64,000 bases of DNA from Mauremys mutica (GCF_020497125.1 NC_059079.1:47503114-47567113), one strand, 5' to 3'. Positions 12,947 through 25,239 are shown, counted from the first letter of the stretch. A program made the numbers and translations. Notes: generated by a model not told the origin, from the sequence alone.

Positions 12947-15900
12947 TTTGCAAAAAGAAAATAAAAATAGACTACAAAAGATCATCTTAAGTCTGCATCC
13001 TTACATCTTTCTCCCAATGAGGAATTAATCCAACCAGAAGTCCAAATTCTTCTTGAGTGCTTAGAAGCTGGGATAGTTTTACACAAATGGAATTTGAGCT
13101 CAGTTTTGGCAATTCTCCCAGTGAAAAACACAGAGGGTGAAATCCTTACCCCATTGAAGTAAATGGCAAAACTCCCACAAGCCTCTTTCCTCATTCCCAG
13201 AAAAGTAAGCTTAACTTTCTCTATAGCCATTGACTGGTCTCACAGTGGACAATGACACTGCATTGAAACTTCCTAGCAGCAAGGCAGCCTTACAATACAA
13301 AGTTGAACCAGAGAATTTAACCTCTGCTGTGTATGAGGTCACATCGTGCGGAGGTTGCTGTTTTGGTATACAACATGACATCATTCATGTGCATTTGGGG
13401 GCTGGATGGAAACATCTTGTGGGCACGCAATGCATGTCATGTGTGTGTGTGTAAGGCATGTATTTCGTGCCCACGGGATGATTCCATCCACCCACACTGC
13501 TGTGTAGATATATCCAGCTCTTCTGCAGACATACCATAAAAAGCAGCTGATTGATCCTCTTATGACTAGGCAGAGTTGTAATAAATCACTGAACATAACT
13601 GATTCTGTTCAGTGTTTCTGTGAAACTTTTTCAAGGGAGAAGATACCTTCTTTTGCTTCCACTTGTTATAAAGTGAACAGTGATTGACTCTGTGTCTGAA
13701 AATACAGTAAATCAAGGAATTCAGGAACTGTGGGAAGCAACTATTTGATCCAATGCCAGCAACAATATCTGCTACTCTCTAAAAAATGTGACCATGAAAG
13801 ACAGAATTATCCATCATGTCTAGGAATAGTCCACTGCACGGTGAAAGCATTTTTTGACCAATTGGTCTTCCAATGACTTTATTGCTACCACAGCGAATCT
13901 GTGAGAGTGCCTGACATAATAGCAGGCTGGTTGACTTAAACCAACCAACTACAAAGTAGCATGTGAATGAGATTGCACGACTGGTGTTCTGCATGATTTC
14001 CTGAACAAGGTAGTGAATATCTCTACTTTCCTTGAACCAGCAGACCTTCAAGATGACTGTCTTATCAAGATGGAAACAGTGAAGGGATGTCTCAGGTCCT
14101 TTATCTATGAATTTTAATATGGGTGTAAAGACAATGGTCCAGATCTTTGGCCATGACATAACCATACTCAGTGCAGGCAAAATTGGTATCAATGTCGTCA
14201 GATCATGGGCTATTCTATTATGTGCCTAAGGACCAGTCGAACAGCTGGGGACTAGCAGGGCACATTAATTACATATTCTTTCTCTCAGATACATCCTTCA
14301 CAGTGGAGATATAGAACCACTACAGTGGCTTTATGCCACATAAAGATTCCTTCACCCCCAGGGAATTTTCAGAGTGTTTTTCATGGCCAAACCTGAATCT
14401 CTGGTCAGAAAATATTTCACTGACCAGAAGGCTCCAGTAGTTTTTCCAGCCAAATTCCATACTATTGTTGAAGAGAAGATAATATGTATATCTTGAGCAT
14501 GAAGGGGCTGAATTTTTTAAATGAACATAAAAGAAAAGTAATTACTTCATGGTGGATCTGTTAAGCTGAGCACTACATACAATGATGCTACAGCTGATCC
14601 CTTACTTCCTAAAAATGAATAGTTTTGTTTCTGTAAAGACTGGAGCATGGATATTTGTCATTATTTCCCATTATTTGAGTTTGGTTTAAAATAGTTTTAT
14701 ATTGTCTGACTATGTTTCGAGTTTTAAAAGGAAATGTTTTGTGGCAGTTTTGCTCTCATTTAAAAATGAGAAGTTACACAGTGGTGTAATGTGGATATTT
14801 GCATTGCCGTCTTGTTAAATATTGACTGCCTTAACCAGAGATGTTTAGTTGAACCACACACACAAAATTATTACATTAAATATTGTGGTCATTGTAATTT
14901 GGTTTTTGTTTCTATGTAATGAGAATGAGATTGCAACTTGCCTCACCACCTTACTTCACAGAGGAACCAAGAATAGGAAGGCACCCCCTTCTGGGGGTTA
15001 GGGGACGGAGGAAAAGGGATTTAGAAGAGTTTTGGTTCTGTCCCCCTCTTCTAACTGTGCTGCACAATACAAGTGCACAGGAAGCAATCTGGATATAGAT
15101 TAGTCCCTTCTCTCTACTGTTGGTCTATTCCTGGGACAGCACCACTACCTGCTGCTATTTTTTCATGACTTGTAGCAAAGCCCTAACTGAGCCCACAGAA
15201 ATTTATCAATCATTGATGTAAGATGTTTTCCTCAACATAAAATTCTAAATAAAAGAGTCAGACAAGCTACAAATCCATTCCCCCATTCACTGTTTCTGTA
15301 GACCAAGTGCCACTTATTCATGCTGATTTTAACTGACCATTTTTATTGCAGGACCAGAGTACTCAGGGACGATGCCTGCAGCTGCATCCTGATTTCACGC
15401 CCAAATGAAGCAATCAAAGAAACTCAACAGCAGGAAGGAGTAAAGTGAGCCAGATGTGAGCATAATGAATAAACCGCAGGGTGCAAGCTCAGGACCATGA
15501 ATAGGCTTGTTAGTCAGAGTTCAAATCTTTGGGAAGCAAGCCACTTCCATGAAATTCTAAATAAAAACTGCCTTTGTATTGGTCTCATGCTCTCTTAGTA
15601 TGTGAAAATGTATGTTAAGACTTGCCAAGTTTCATACATTTTGACTGAGACTCACTCATTGTGGGATAAGCTATAATGTAATTTGAAACCAAACCAAACC
15701 AAACCCCTCTCACTTTTGTAATGCTGGGTTTTTCATTCTACCTCTGTGAAGCAGATTTTATTCCTATTTTTTGGGAAAATTCATTCATTTAGGGACATAT
15801 TCAGACTTCAGCAATACACCTGTGCAGATTCCAATGAAATCAGGGGGAATCAAAAGCATGTACTTGATGACAAAAATCTTTGTAACCCATCCATCAAGTA

Positions 15901-16400
15901 ATTTCTATGGCATTCATCGTAGTCATATCCTTATACCTATGGCTCAGGGACTCAGAAAATAGGTAGCCAGAAACGTGCTAGGGATTTATAATCAGATCCA
16001 AAGCCCACTGAAGTCAATGAGATTCTTGACTTTAATGGACTAAGGACCAGGTCCTTAGTCATACTATGGAAACCTTGTGTACCTGTAAGTCCTTTATTTC
16101 CTCCGTTTCTGGTGTTTCCATAACAACATTTCTTTGTAAAGCTAGTGGGAATGAAAACATCTGTAATTGTTTATCCAATACATTAATATGGCAATTTCTG
16201 AAATGCTACTAATTATTTTATCTGATTTTAACAATGTAAGCCGATTAATATATTTAAACACATTAAAAAATCTCCTGCAATAGTCATCCTAGAATCAAGC
16301 CAGAGATCTCTCTCTCAGATTCACACTGATACATTTTTAAAATGTAGGTCTTTTCTTATGATCATTTAGAAGTGTACGCATACAGAACATCTAAATATAC
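12947..16400. other. Unassigned intergenic DNA with short simple repeats
   Basis: There is a short (TG)n tract at about 13437-13452 and an AAACC tandem tract at about 15688-15706. A 137-codon minus-strand frame at 13779-14192 shows no domain I know and is not called. A palindromic tract around 15990-16060 (ATCCAAAGCCCACTGAAGTC) recurs near 38.75 kb. Confidence 0.4.
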
Positions 16401-16411
16401 CTCTTTCTTTA
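16401..16411. repeat. 11-bp target duplication, left copy
   Basis: CTCTTTCTTTA here is repeated exactly at 16838-16848. The two copies bracket the Penelope-like fragment and are best read as its target-site duplication. Confidence 0.7.
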
Positions 16412-16837
16412 CAAAAAGCGACAAAGAGTCCTGTGGCACCTTATAGGCTAACAGAAGTATTGGAGCATGAGCTTTCGTGGGTGAATACCTGTTGGGAATA
16501 GAATGTGAAATGCTGAGATTGTTTAGGCTTCTGGGACGAGCCGATAACACTGGGAATTGTGTATAAAGGGCTGACCTTGGGCGCGCTCTCATCGGCCAGC
16601 TAACTGTAAATAGGATGATAAGTCAAACAGGTGTGTAGGATGTTAATTAGGATGGGGTTACAGCTGCGGCTGTGTATATTTTGTTAACCAATTAGCAACT
16701 GTCTGATTGCTTGCCATAATGGGATATAAGAGTATGCTGGAAATGAATAAAGAACTCTCTGCTTATGATCACATGGGTTGTCAGACTCTGTCCCTGCTCC
16801 TCTGCGATGCAACAAATACCCACTTCGTCAGACCCCT
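16412..16837 (-). mobile_element. Penelope-like fragment with hammerhead-like core, split by an LTR
   Basis: Without the LTR and one 6-bp duplication the insert is about 95 bp, flanked by an exact 11-bp duplication. Read on the minus strand, 16831-16825 gives CUGACGA. Then come one extra A and stem II strand GUGGGU (16823-16818). The other stem strand ACCCAC lies at 16482-16477, followed by GAAA (16476-16473), GCU and C, then AUGC (16468-16465). This is the order of a hammerhead ribozyme: CUGANGA, stem II, GAAA, a minimal self-complementary AGCU for stem III, then the scissile position. Hammerhead motifs are known from Penelope-like retroelements, and the flank (AGTCCTGTGGCACCTTATAG) fits that class. 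The 5' strand of stem I reads GGGGU and pairs with AUGC only at its first two positions, so this copy is probably inactive. Confidence 0.6.
16490..16814 (+). mobile_element. Solo LTR, 325 bp, 6-bp target duplication
   Basis: The block begins TGTTGGGAAT and ends GATGCAACA, so TGTTG/CAACA form the terminal inverted repeat. The hexamer AATACC flanks it on both sides (16484-16489 and 16815-16820). Inside, a TATA-like GATATAAGAG lies near 16722-16731 and an AATAAA near 16746, giving plus orientation and the usual U3-R-U5 order. A 6-bp duplication and ~325-bp length fit class II (alpha/beta-retrovirus-like) endogenous retroviruses. No internal genes remain, so the provirus was lost by LTR-LTR recombination. 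It is inserted inside the loop of the hammerhead-like motif. Confidence 0.9.
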
Positions 16838-16984
16838 CTCTTTCTTTATAAATATCAGAGAGCTCATTATCAAAGTTGTTTTGCTAAATTAGGGGAAAAT
16901 TCCCTTTCTACCTATGAAGCCTAATGTAATGGACTCAATAAATATTTCTGTTCTATATTTGGCAACAAGTCAGATGATGTATTC

Positions 16985-17290
16985 GTATCACATGATAATG
17001 ACGACATACTTTCCCTTCCAGCACTAACTCAGGAAGATGTTAAACTGCAGCAACTAAAGTTAGACATGTTCAGATCAACAGGTCTGATAACCTGCTTTCA
17101 AGCGCTTTAAAAGAATCTCTTTGGACCATTAAAGTTGATTTTCAATGCATCTTGGAACACTGGGAAATTCTAGAGGACTGGAAGAAAGCTCATGTTGTGC
17201 CATTATTTTTTTAAATAGTAAACAGCATGACCTGGGTATTGTACATCTGTCAGCATGACATCAATCCTAGGCAAAATAATATATTCTGTA
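16985..17290 (+). mobile_element. CR1/L3-like LINE RT relic
   Basis: The sequence encodes decayed pieces of a LINE reverse transcriptase. These are 'LKLDMFRSTG', 'NASWNTGKFxEDWKKAHVVP' (near 17130-17205) and, after a T-rich interruption, 'TSILGK' (17255-17272). In CR1/L3-type LINEs this is the fingers region, between the endonuclease linker and the 'NYRPVSLT' box. All frames are broken. It is short and old. Confidence 0.7.
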
Positions 17291-17299
17291 ATTGGATTT

Positions 17300-18010
17300 C
17301 ACCAACCCAGTAACAAACATGCACTCCTGGATCACTATCTTAGCCTTACCATGGAATCACAAACAGTCACCTATGACTCTCCAACCTTCTTCCTGCCCAA
17401 ACAAACTGAACTTAGTGATAAAAGGTTATTAAAACCAAAACAATCACATCACTTCAGGTTACTCCCAACCCCAAAAGGTCAGTCACTTATCAATGGATAC
17501 TCTCGATCTCACAGCAAAGACAATGCTGACAACTAATTTCTCTAGTAAACTAACTAAAAGCTTATTAGCCAAGAAAAAGAAATGAGAGTTATTGAGAGGT
17601 TAAAGCAGGTAAAATACATCAACGGGTCTAAGTTTAGTAAGTGCAAAATGATAGCAGAGATGTAGTCATCTGCCAGTCTCCAAAGATGTTCAGGGTTACC
17701 CAGGATAATGCTGGGGATCTCTGCCTTCTTACTTAGTTATTCCACTCTGTTAGAATACAAACAGTCCAGAAATGAAGGATCTTTCTTTGAATCCATCTTT
17801 TATATCTTTTTTACACACAAAAACCTAGCTGACAAGTTCTGTACTTTGTTGGCTGTGCGTGAGGAATGCTGATTGAGTTTGTGAATTCCCATTGTTTTGA
17901 AGTTAGCAATCTCCTTGATTTACACTGCCAAGGCTCCAATTGTGTTTGACGGGTAAACTTAATTACCATGATATACACTATGTAAATTGCAATGTAATAG
18001 CCCACAACAA
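17300..18010. repeat. Possible retroelement-derived repeat, class unknown
   Basis: The composition and wording (for example AATGAGAGTTATTGAGAGG then TTAAAGCAGGTAAAA) resemble LTR/retroelement repeats common in turtle DNA. I cannot define ends, a target duplication or a coding frame. The identification rests on a general impression and is weak. Confidence 0.25.
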
Positions 18011-18299
18011 TCCTTCATTAGTTTTCATGAAGTTTCTCATCGTAATACTGACCTAGGGTTAATCAAGTACAGGGATATACTTAATGTAATGAATAGCAAT
18101 CAAAAGGTTATAAATAAGTGAAAACAATATCTGTCACATTTCCATTGAAGTAAATTATCATTCAAGTGAATTACTATGCTCAACATTTCTTTGATGATCA
18201 TACAAAAGTGAATTGCCCTGAGACTCTGGCATGTGCTGGCATCTAGCCTGTCAGCATCACAGATGCTACTCCAGAGACTTACACCCATCTTTGAGAACT

Positions 18300-18770
18300 A
18301 CATTCCTAAAGAGCAATCCAGGTTCATATGAGGATGAAGCATCTGCAATCAGGTAATCGTGCTAAGGACCCATATCGAAGCCAGCATTCAACTTGGGCTC
18401 ATAACAGCAGTGGCCTTTGTGGATCTGTGCTTGGCATATGATTCAGTGGCATATGATGGCCTGCTTTTCAAAGTGACATAAATTTCATTGCAGAACACTA
18501 CCACCAATTGACAGTTATGCTCACTAACTACAAGTTTTGTTTCTAATGGAACAGACCAGTAGACCTCACCTACTAACGGGCTGCCACTAGAGTCTGTCTT
18601 GGCACCATCACTCTAATATTTATCTCACTGATCTGCCATCAACCCAGTCGTGGACTTTTGGATATGCAGATGATATCACATTCACTATCCAAGCAACTAC
18701 AGTCACCCAAGCCTACTGAATTCTAAACAGATCTGGAAAAATGGAAGGATTATTAGTTATTAGAGACACA
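18300..18770 (+). mobile_element. LINE reverse-transcriptase relic
   Basis: Translation through stops gives, in order, 'IPKEQSRFI', 'AVAFVDLCLAYDSVAYDGLL', 'NGLPLESVLAPSL' and, in a shifted frame, 'YADDITFTI' (near 18663-18690). These correspond to RT motifs: the FRPG-like box, the catalytic FVDLxxAYD box, the GLPQGSVLAP box and the YADD box. The 'DGLLFK' and 'GLP.GSVLAP' wording differs from the CR1 copies in this window, so it belongs to another LINE clade that I cannot name with confidence. It is heavily decayed. Confidence 0.65.
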
Positions 18771-21410
18771 AGTGGGTGAGATAATATCTTTTCATGAGTG
18801 ATTTTCTTCTCTCAGATTTCCATATTAGTCTAATAGGATTCATCCATAAAAGGAACATGACTCATTGTAAATGAGTCTGTACCACAAATACCCTGCTCCC
18901 TCATGAGGGCTGCAGTTATTTTGACTGCTATGTAGAGAGATTGGGAATAGGAGTGAAACCAATCATTACAACTCCGTCATTTTAACCAAGGAGTTTGAGT
19001 AGTCTAAATAAGCATGAGGCCTCGATCAAACAACCATTGAAGACCAGACCCCAGATAAGCATCTGAACCATGCACAAACCCCAACCCCTTTAAGGCTCTT
19101 TCATAACTATTGCTAACTAATCTCTGATACACAGTAATTGCTACTAGGTATATTAGATGCTTAAAATGTTTAGCATGCACAGTTTTCTATTTATTTGGAT
19201 ATGCATTTGTAACTTCATTTAAAAAACTGTCATAATACATAATCATTTTGGTATATTTCTATTACCATTTATAAAGCTGTTGATTATCTAAATTAAGTAA
19301 TCATATAAGGAAATGTAAGTGGAATAAAAATATCTTTAGTCTGCAATAGCTTGTTTCCTTGAAACAGAAAATGAAAAAGCATGGTAGTAGTACAGTGGTA
19401 AAAATAGTGTTTCCATGACCCATGGCATTGTAACAACCTCTGCATCTATCACTTGAAACATTCGTGGAGAAGACAGACTGCAATCAGACAAATGAACATG
19501 TTTCAATCACCTTTTTTATAATTCAGCAAAATATAGAAAGTAATTCCATACTCTCACTTTCTGCTGGGAATATAGGCACTAGAACAGTAGTTTGCAATTA
19601 ATGTGCTGTAGCGATATACTGCTTGGCTGTAGTGAGGGACAGGTTTTATCATACAGACTCTACATATAATGAAGATTGAGTGTCGTGTCACGAGGAAAGG
19701 GGGCATAGACAGAGCATTAAAGACAATGTACAACTGTAGTTCACTGCTTTGTGCACATAACAAAAAACACATGGATTTTCAAATTTAATCACATATTAAT
19801 ATGAACAGTGTCTCATACAAGGTCTATGCTTCTGCAGTCATATGCATAGTGTACCTGTTATGGTCTTCTGACTGTGAACTTTGTTATGGTTTGAATTGTA
19901 ATAGGGTCACCAAATTGAAAGAAAAAAACCTAATTTTTCCATAATAAGGGACATACCCTGCCTGTATTGTGATGCTGCAAAAGTGAAAGATCATCTTCAC
20001 TTTTGCAGAAATTTCTTTTAACTCTGCCACCTCGTGTCACCCCGGTCCCCGAGGAGTAGTAGGGTAGGCTTCTTACCTAATCCTCATAGTGCTAAAGTAG
20101 GGCTAGGTTATCTAACCTATGCCTATTCACCAGAAGGGGTTGTGGATAAGGATGGTAGGGCTGAGTAAATAACTCATAAAAAGTAATCTATTCATTGAAC
20201 TTCACAGCCTTTTCTGTTTGTTAGAAGAGTACACAATTTTGTTAACTTTTTACCCGTTATTTTTGTCAAGTAATGGTTTGTCCTTCCTGAATAGCTCCTG
20301 AATATATATATTTTTTGCAAATATTTGGAATTTGTGTTGTGCTGTTAAATTACCTAAGTCACATAGTCCTCTTCTTAGTGATACATATGCCACTAAGCAA
20401 AATAGCACAATTTGCAGTTAGACTATGGGAAATAGTTGAATATTTGAACTCAAAATTTGCTCTTATGCATGCAGTGGGTACTTACGCTAGAGCACTCAAA
20501 TGTTCTTGCAAAGGCAATATGTGAGGGTTGAAAACAAGGTTTAATTGAAATTCTCTCTCTCTCTCTCTAAATATTAAATTGTGTAGATGTGTATGCATAT
20601 CTATATACACATTCTGTTTGTTCTACTGGCCGTCACCAATTGGCCAGTACACACACTGCCATTTGGAGCACATACTCATCTAAGATGCCCACTGCTCCTT
20701 TTTAAAGTGCACAACACTGCTCTCTTTTCTTCAAGCTTGACTCCTACCAGTAAAAAGCAGGATTCACTTTACCTGTTCTATTTTCTTTCTTTTTTCAGCA
20801 TGTTGTTGACCTGGTTTTTGACCCAAGCTTGTGGGCCTGACTTTCAAAAGGTCCACTGTGGAAATGAGCATGCAAATATGTGCATGTATTTGCATTTCTA
20901 ATTTACTCCCACTCCCCAAATTTTTGTAATTGTAACAGCATGGGAAATTTATGCCAAGCTCTATAACTGGGTGAGTATGTACCCAATGATGAAGTGTCTC
21001 TTGCATGCAAGCTCCTATGCACACATGAATGAATGAACAAATAACTTGAAGTGTATACAACCTTTTCTACTGAAGTTGTTGGAATGAACTGTTGGCCTCA
21101 CTGAAGACAATTGGAGTTTTATCATTGACTTCAGTGAAGTCAGCATTTCACTCATAGTGTTTAGACGTATTTAGAAGTCCCAGGAGTATACCTCAGTTAA
21201 TATCCACTGTACTCTTTGTAGAGATGTACATTATGTTTGGGAAAGAAGATGAAGAATCTCTGGTGTAAACAGCAAACATTAAGTTAAATACTGAATATTA
21301 TAGATATATTTTTATTTACCAGTTTCAGATGGTGTTTATTTAGTTCCCTATCTTATTTAAGTTAGTCAAGTTTTGCTACTGCTAAACTATGTGACAACTC
21401 CCTGGAACAT
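18771..21410. other. Unassigned DNA with one hairpin and a (CT)n tract
   Basis: No gene recognised. A perfect 13-bp hairpin lies at 19975-20008 (arms CTGCAAAAGTGAA). A (TC)n microsatellite lies at about 20552-20568. Confidence 0.4.
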
Positions 21411-21414
21411 AAGC

Positions 21415-22085
21415 TAGCCTGCCTTGGACTCTGCCAGTCCAAGCCTTGCCTTGCAGGTAACTAACAGTGAACCCCAACTCCTGAGTTCCCCAGAGATGTC
21501 TCCCAGCAGCATCCAGCCCCCTTTCTAAACACTCATATAAGTGAATTTGTTGCTCTTTTAAACAGACAATATAATATATTGCAGCTTGTTTGCTTAAATG
21601 GGGTTAATACACCCTTCCCTTCAATCAGTGCACCGAAGAAGTTAATTAAACAAAAGTCATTCACGTAAGTGATAACAAGTGTAAGGAGTAACAAACAAAA
21701 GGAAAAATATTATTCTAAGACTAAAACTGAACTTCAGCAAGTTTCAGTCCTTGCCTAAGCACATTTTTCACCTATAATCAGTTCCCAGAGACTTCAACCA
21801 CCTTGGTTGAAAGATTCAATTTTATCAGAGGTACAAGAGCTCTGGCCTTTTGGATGTGGCCAGTCATAGATACCAAAATGGTTTTCTGTTTTTGCTTACA
21901 TTCTGAAAGTTCATCTATCCCGTTTGAAGAGGAAGAAAGGCAGTTCTTCCCTTCTTGTTGACTTTCTATCCCCTAGCTGATGGGCATGTAACTGAGGCTT
22001 CCATAATACTTAATTTACATTGGAGACAAGTAGATACCTCTGTCTAGAAGAAAACCTATTTTTCCCTGTGTTTGGTCACAAACTT
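21415..22085. repeat. Possible LTR/retroelement-derived repeat
   Basis: This stretch resembles medium-length retroelement repeats in turtle DNA, with a C-rich segment (21420-21530) followed by A-rich sequence with AACAAGTGTAAGGAGTAAC. No ends or target duplication could be placed. Confidence is low. Confidence 0.2.
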
Positions 22086-22089
22086 TGAA

Positions 22090-23239
22090 GCATATCAGTG
22101 AGTATCCATAATTCTCATATAGTGCTAATGCATACATTTAACAATCACCCCAAGTGTTACAGGCTTTCATAAAAAGTCTTACTTAATACATTTTTTAATA
22201 CTGGAATATTGTGTGCAATCAGTTGACTCAATTGCCATTTTAGGTTCAGATTCTGCATTTACTGAAAACTGTCAAGAAAAAGGTCTAGGCACCATCAGTG
22301 ACAACTCACTGTAGTTTGCTACAATGATCAGAATAGAGAATGAGATGTACTAAGAAGGAAATGAAGAACAATAATATGCAAGAAAATAAGAATTGCCTAA
22401 CTAGAAAACAGTAAGTGCCCATTTTGAGACCTAGTCCTGAATTCTTTATGCATCTAAAACTTCCAGAGAAGTCAATTGGATATTTGAATGTGCAAATTAC
22501 ACAGCTGTAAACCCCTACTCCAGTAGTGGCCACTGATGAAGGCGTCAAGGAAGGTATAAAAACTTCATGATGTATTTAACTGGGCATCAGTATTGTGGCA
22601 AGGCACCTCCTTCATCTGGTCAGCCTCAGAAGTTCTCCCTCTGATGGTGGGGCCTGGAGTAAATCAGTCCTGCTCTGGAGGTTTTTAGTTCTTCTTATTT
22701 TTTCAATATTTACAAGGTGACCCTCAGGGTAGGCCCGAGTAGTTCTCGTAAGCAAAAATAAACTCACAACTCCAAAGAAATACACTTCCTTACCTCCTCC
22801 CTGAAGTGTTACCTTTTTACACTGGTTTCTGGCTGCCAGTCTTTCCCCAAACAGAAGTTAACTTAATTATTTCCCCTATAAAGATGGGAACCATCTTCTA
22901 TCTAGGATAAACGTTTTCTCCTGCTGTCCCTAACCTGCTACAGCTTGTTCCTCGTCCCTCTTGCCTCCCCCCTCTCTCTTTCTCTCACCAAATGAGGGCT
23001 TTTTTTAAAGGTTACTGGCAGCTCTTAATTGGACTCAGGTGTCTTATTAACCTGAGATAACCTCTTTTCAGTTCCTAGGGAAAAGAGTTTTCACCATTCT
23101 ACACCTGACATGTCCTCCTTCCACCACTCTCTTACAGCTGTCAAGTCTGACTTTGTCACACTTCATAGTAAAGGACAGCTTCATCATGATTGTAGCTAGT
23201 AATTGGCTTATACTCTTCCCTTTCTTGGGCCAGATTGTT
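22090..23239. other. Unassigned intergenic DNA
   Basis: No gene or named repeat recognised. Confidence 0.4.
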
Positions 23240-24099
23240 AAAATTATTTAAATGGATCCTGAAGATGCAAATACACATGTATCAGGATTGTCTGGCTATG
23301 CTGAAAGAATGACAGGAGACATTAGATATGGGTTCAATCAGGCCACAACTTTATTATTAGTCAGATGTCTGGGACTAACTCAATGGATAAAATGTGTACA
23401 GTGCAGGTGCAAAATTTATGTCCCTCCAGCAGATCCACTGCTGGTAACTTGCCAATTCCGGGAGGGGGCTTCCACAGTTCCACCCCCACCCCCCTCCTTT
23501 TTCATCCAGGTCCCTCCAGAAATTTTCTTGCAGGGACCTTACTGACCATCCCCCTCGTAGGAGGGGTTAAGGAGGACTATAATGATGTGGGGGTTGGCTC
23601 CCTGCTGTACAAATCATAGTAGTCCCCAACTGCCCCCAGCTTGCTCAATTACCAAGCACCTCTCCTTAATTCCTTTTCCAAGTCATTTTCTGTTCTTTTG
23701 TGACTTAATTTATGGAGCACTTGCACTTAACATCCACCACAAGGAGGCACCAGCCATTAACTTGGCTGCCTTCTGCCCACACCCATCCGGGTTCCCAGAC
23801 ATCTCTAAATGGCCTTTTCCTAGTAGCCCTACTGGGGATAAAGGATCCATTGTCCCATGTCTGATCATTATGTGGCACCAGCAACTGCATTGTCCTTGAC
23901 CCGGTACTAAAAGAACCGCCTCCATGGAGGGCCGCATAGGCAACCCCTTCTCTGGATCCTTGAATTGACAAGACTCCTGAAAAGAAAACGAAATAAACAA
24001 CTTGTAAGCTGAAGCCAAAATCTCCATTCTGCCGATCACATCACATCCCGAGGTTTCAGATAGCTCAAGTTCACTGCTAGCCCCTGTTGCAAGCTCACG

Positions 24100-24513
24100 A
24101 AATCTGTTAAACTGAAAATGAGACAAGGTGTCTGCTATGCCATTATCCATGCCCGGCATGTGCTTGGAAGAAAAACAGATGTTGACGGTTAAGCATGGTA
24201 GAACAAACGCCTTTACCAACTTCATAACCCTGTGTGATCTGGATGTTTGGTGACTGATAACCTGTACCACTGCCGTGGTGTCGCAGCAGAAGCACACCCT
24301 TATATTAGGCAGCTCCCATCCCCAAATGACCACTGCAATGAAAATGGGGAAAAATTCCAAGAAGGTCATGTCACGCACAACCCCATTTTGTGTCCAGGTG
24401 GCAGGCCATTTTGTGCACACTATTTGCCTTGATAAAACATCCCAAAACCTGCACTCCCTGTCACATCTGAGTGGATTTTTAACCCTCTTTGTAATAACCA
24501 TTGCTTCCTCCAC
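24100..24513 (-). pseudogene. RNase H-like end of YR retrotransposon pol
   Basis: The frame 24513-23710 (267 codons) carries in its first ~135 residues an RNase H-type segment ending in HMPGMDNGIADTLSHFQF and then NRFRELA. The box 'PGxxNxxADxLSRxQxxRFRxLA' is typical of Ngaro/DIRS-type pol, where it closes the RNase H domain. Here the usual LSR reads LSH, and the conserved acidic positions are partly replaced. The rest of the frame, past about residue 140, has no recognisable domain. The frame's ATG is chance, because the domain continues upstream in other frames. Non-functional. Confidence 0.7.
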
Positions 24514-24869
24514 AATGATACCCCATTAAATCAACTCAGAAAACTTTCCACACCCTGAAGTGTTCCTTAATATGTCTAGTGACTGGTATGTAATGGTGTG
24601 GCCTGGCTCTGCCAGCCATTGTTGCTGCCCGCAGTGCACAAAATGGGGCAACAATCCTGCAAGCAAAGTTCAGGTGCCCCAGAATGGATTGCAGTTCTTG
24701 CAGCTTGAGCTTGTTTTTTTCTTTTTTTTTAAAGCCCCCAGTGCTCTCTGGAGCAACCCCATTAGCTCCTGAAGTTTATCCTGAGGGAGCCGAGATACGC
24801 CCTCCCCGGTGTCCCGCTGAATGTCCAGGTAAGTCAATGTAGTGGAAGACCCTTATGTTTTCTCCTTTG

Positions 24870-25085
24870 CTAGGGGTATCCCCAACTATTTAGCCAGAGC
24901 TTGAAATGTGTCCATCTGCGAACAAAAATATGATCCAAATAATGCACTACTTGGTTTAGTCCCGCTGACCGCACCACTGCCCAGTGCAACATCGTACTGA
25001 ATTTCTGAAAAGCTGCACAGGATACTGAACAGCCCATGGGCATAGCCTTGTTGAAATATAATTGCCGGCAGTAGTCGTCTTGCAA
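24870..25085 (-). pseudogene. Reverse-transcriptase palm fragment of YR retrotransposon
   Basis: The 71-codon frame includes 'YFNKAMPMGCSVSCAAFQKF' and later 'HYLDHIF'. These match the RT 'ALPMGxxxSCxxFExFS' box and the catalytic 'HYLDD' box of DIRS/Ngaro elements. The second catalytic aspartate is a histidine here (LDH), so this copy could not polymerise. Flanking RT sequence continues in other frames (24886-25243), which shows frameshifts. Confidence 0.75.
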
Positions 25086-25239
25086 ACATGCCTGTATCTA
25101 CAGGGGTTGCAAAAACAACCACCATCATTAAATGGCCAGCAAATACTATTACGTGCCTGGGGCCCGTCCTGAACTTGTTGCGGTACGAACGAACCCTTGG
25201 CACCCTTAGTGTCATCCACTGCAACCACAGTGTGTGATG

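Noticed and set aside
13437..13452. CRISPR-like or regulatory tandem array
   Set aside because: Only a short (TG)n microsatellite in a vertebrate genome. No spaced repeats occur anywhere in the window.
13779..14192. 137-codon minus-strand open frame
   Set aside because: I considered an exon or processed pseudogene but recognise no family, and other frames around it give no continuing similarity.
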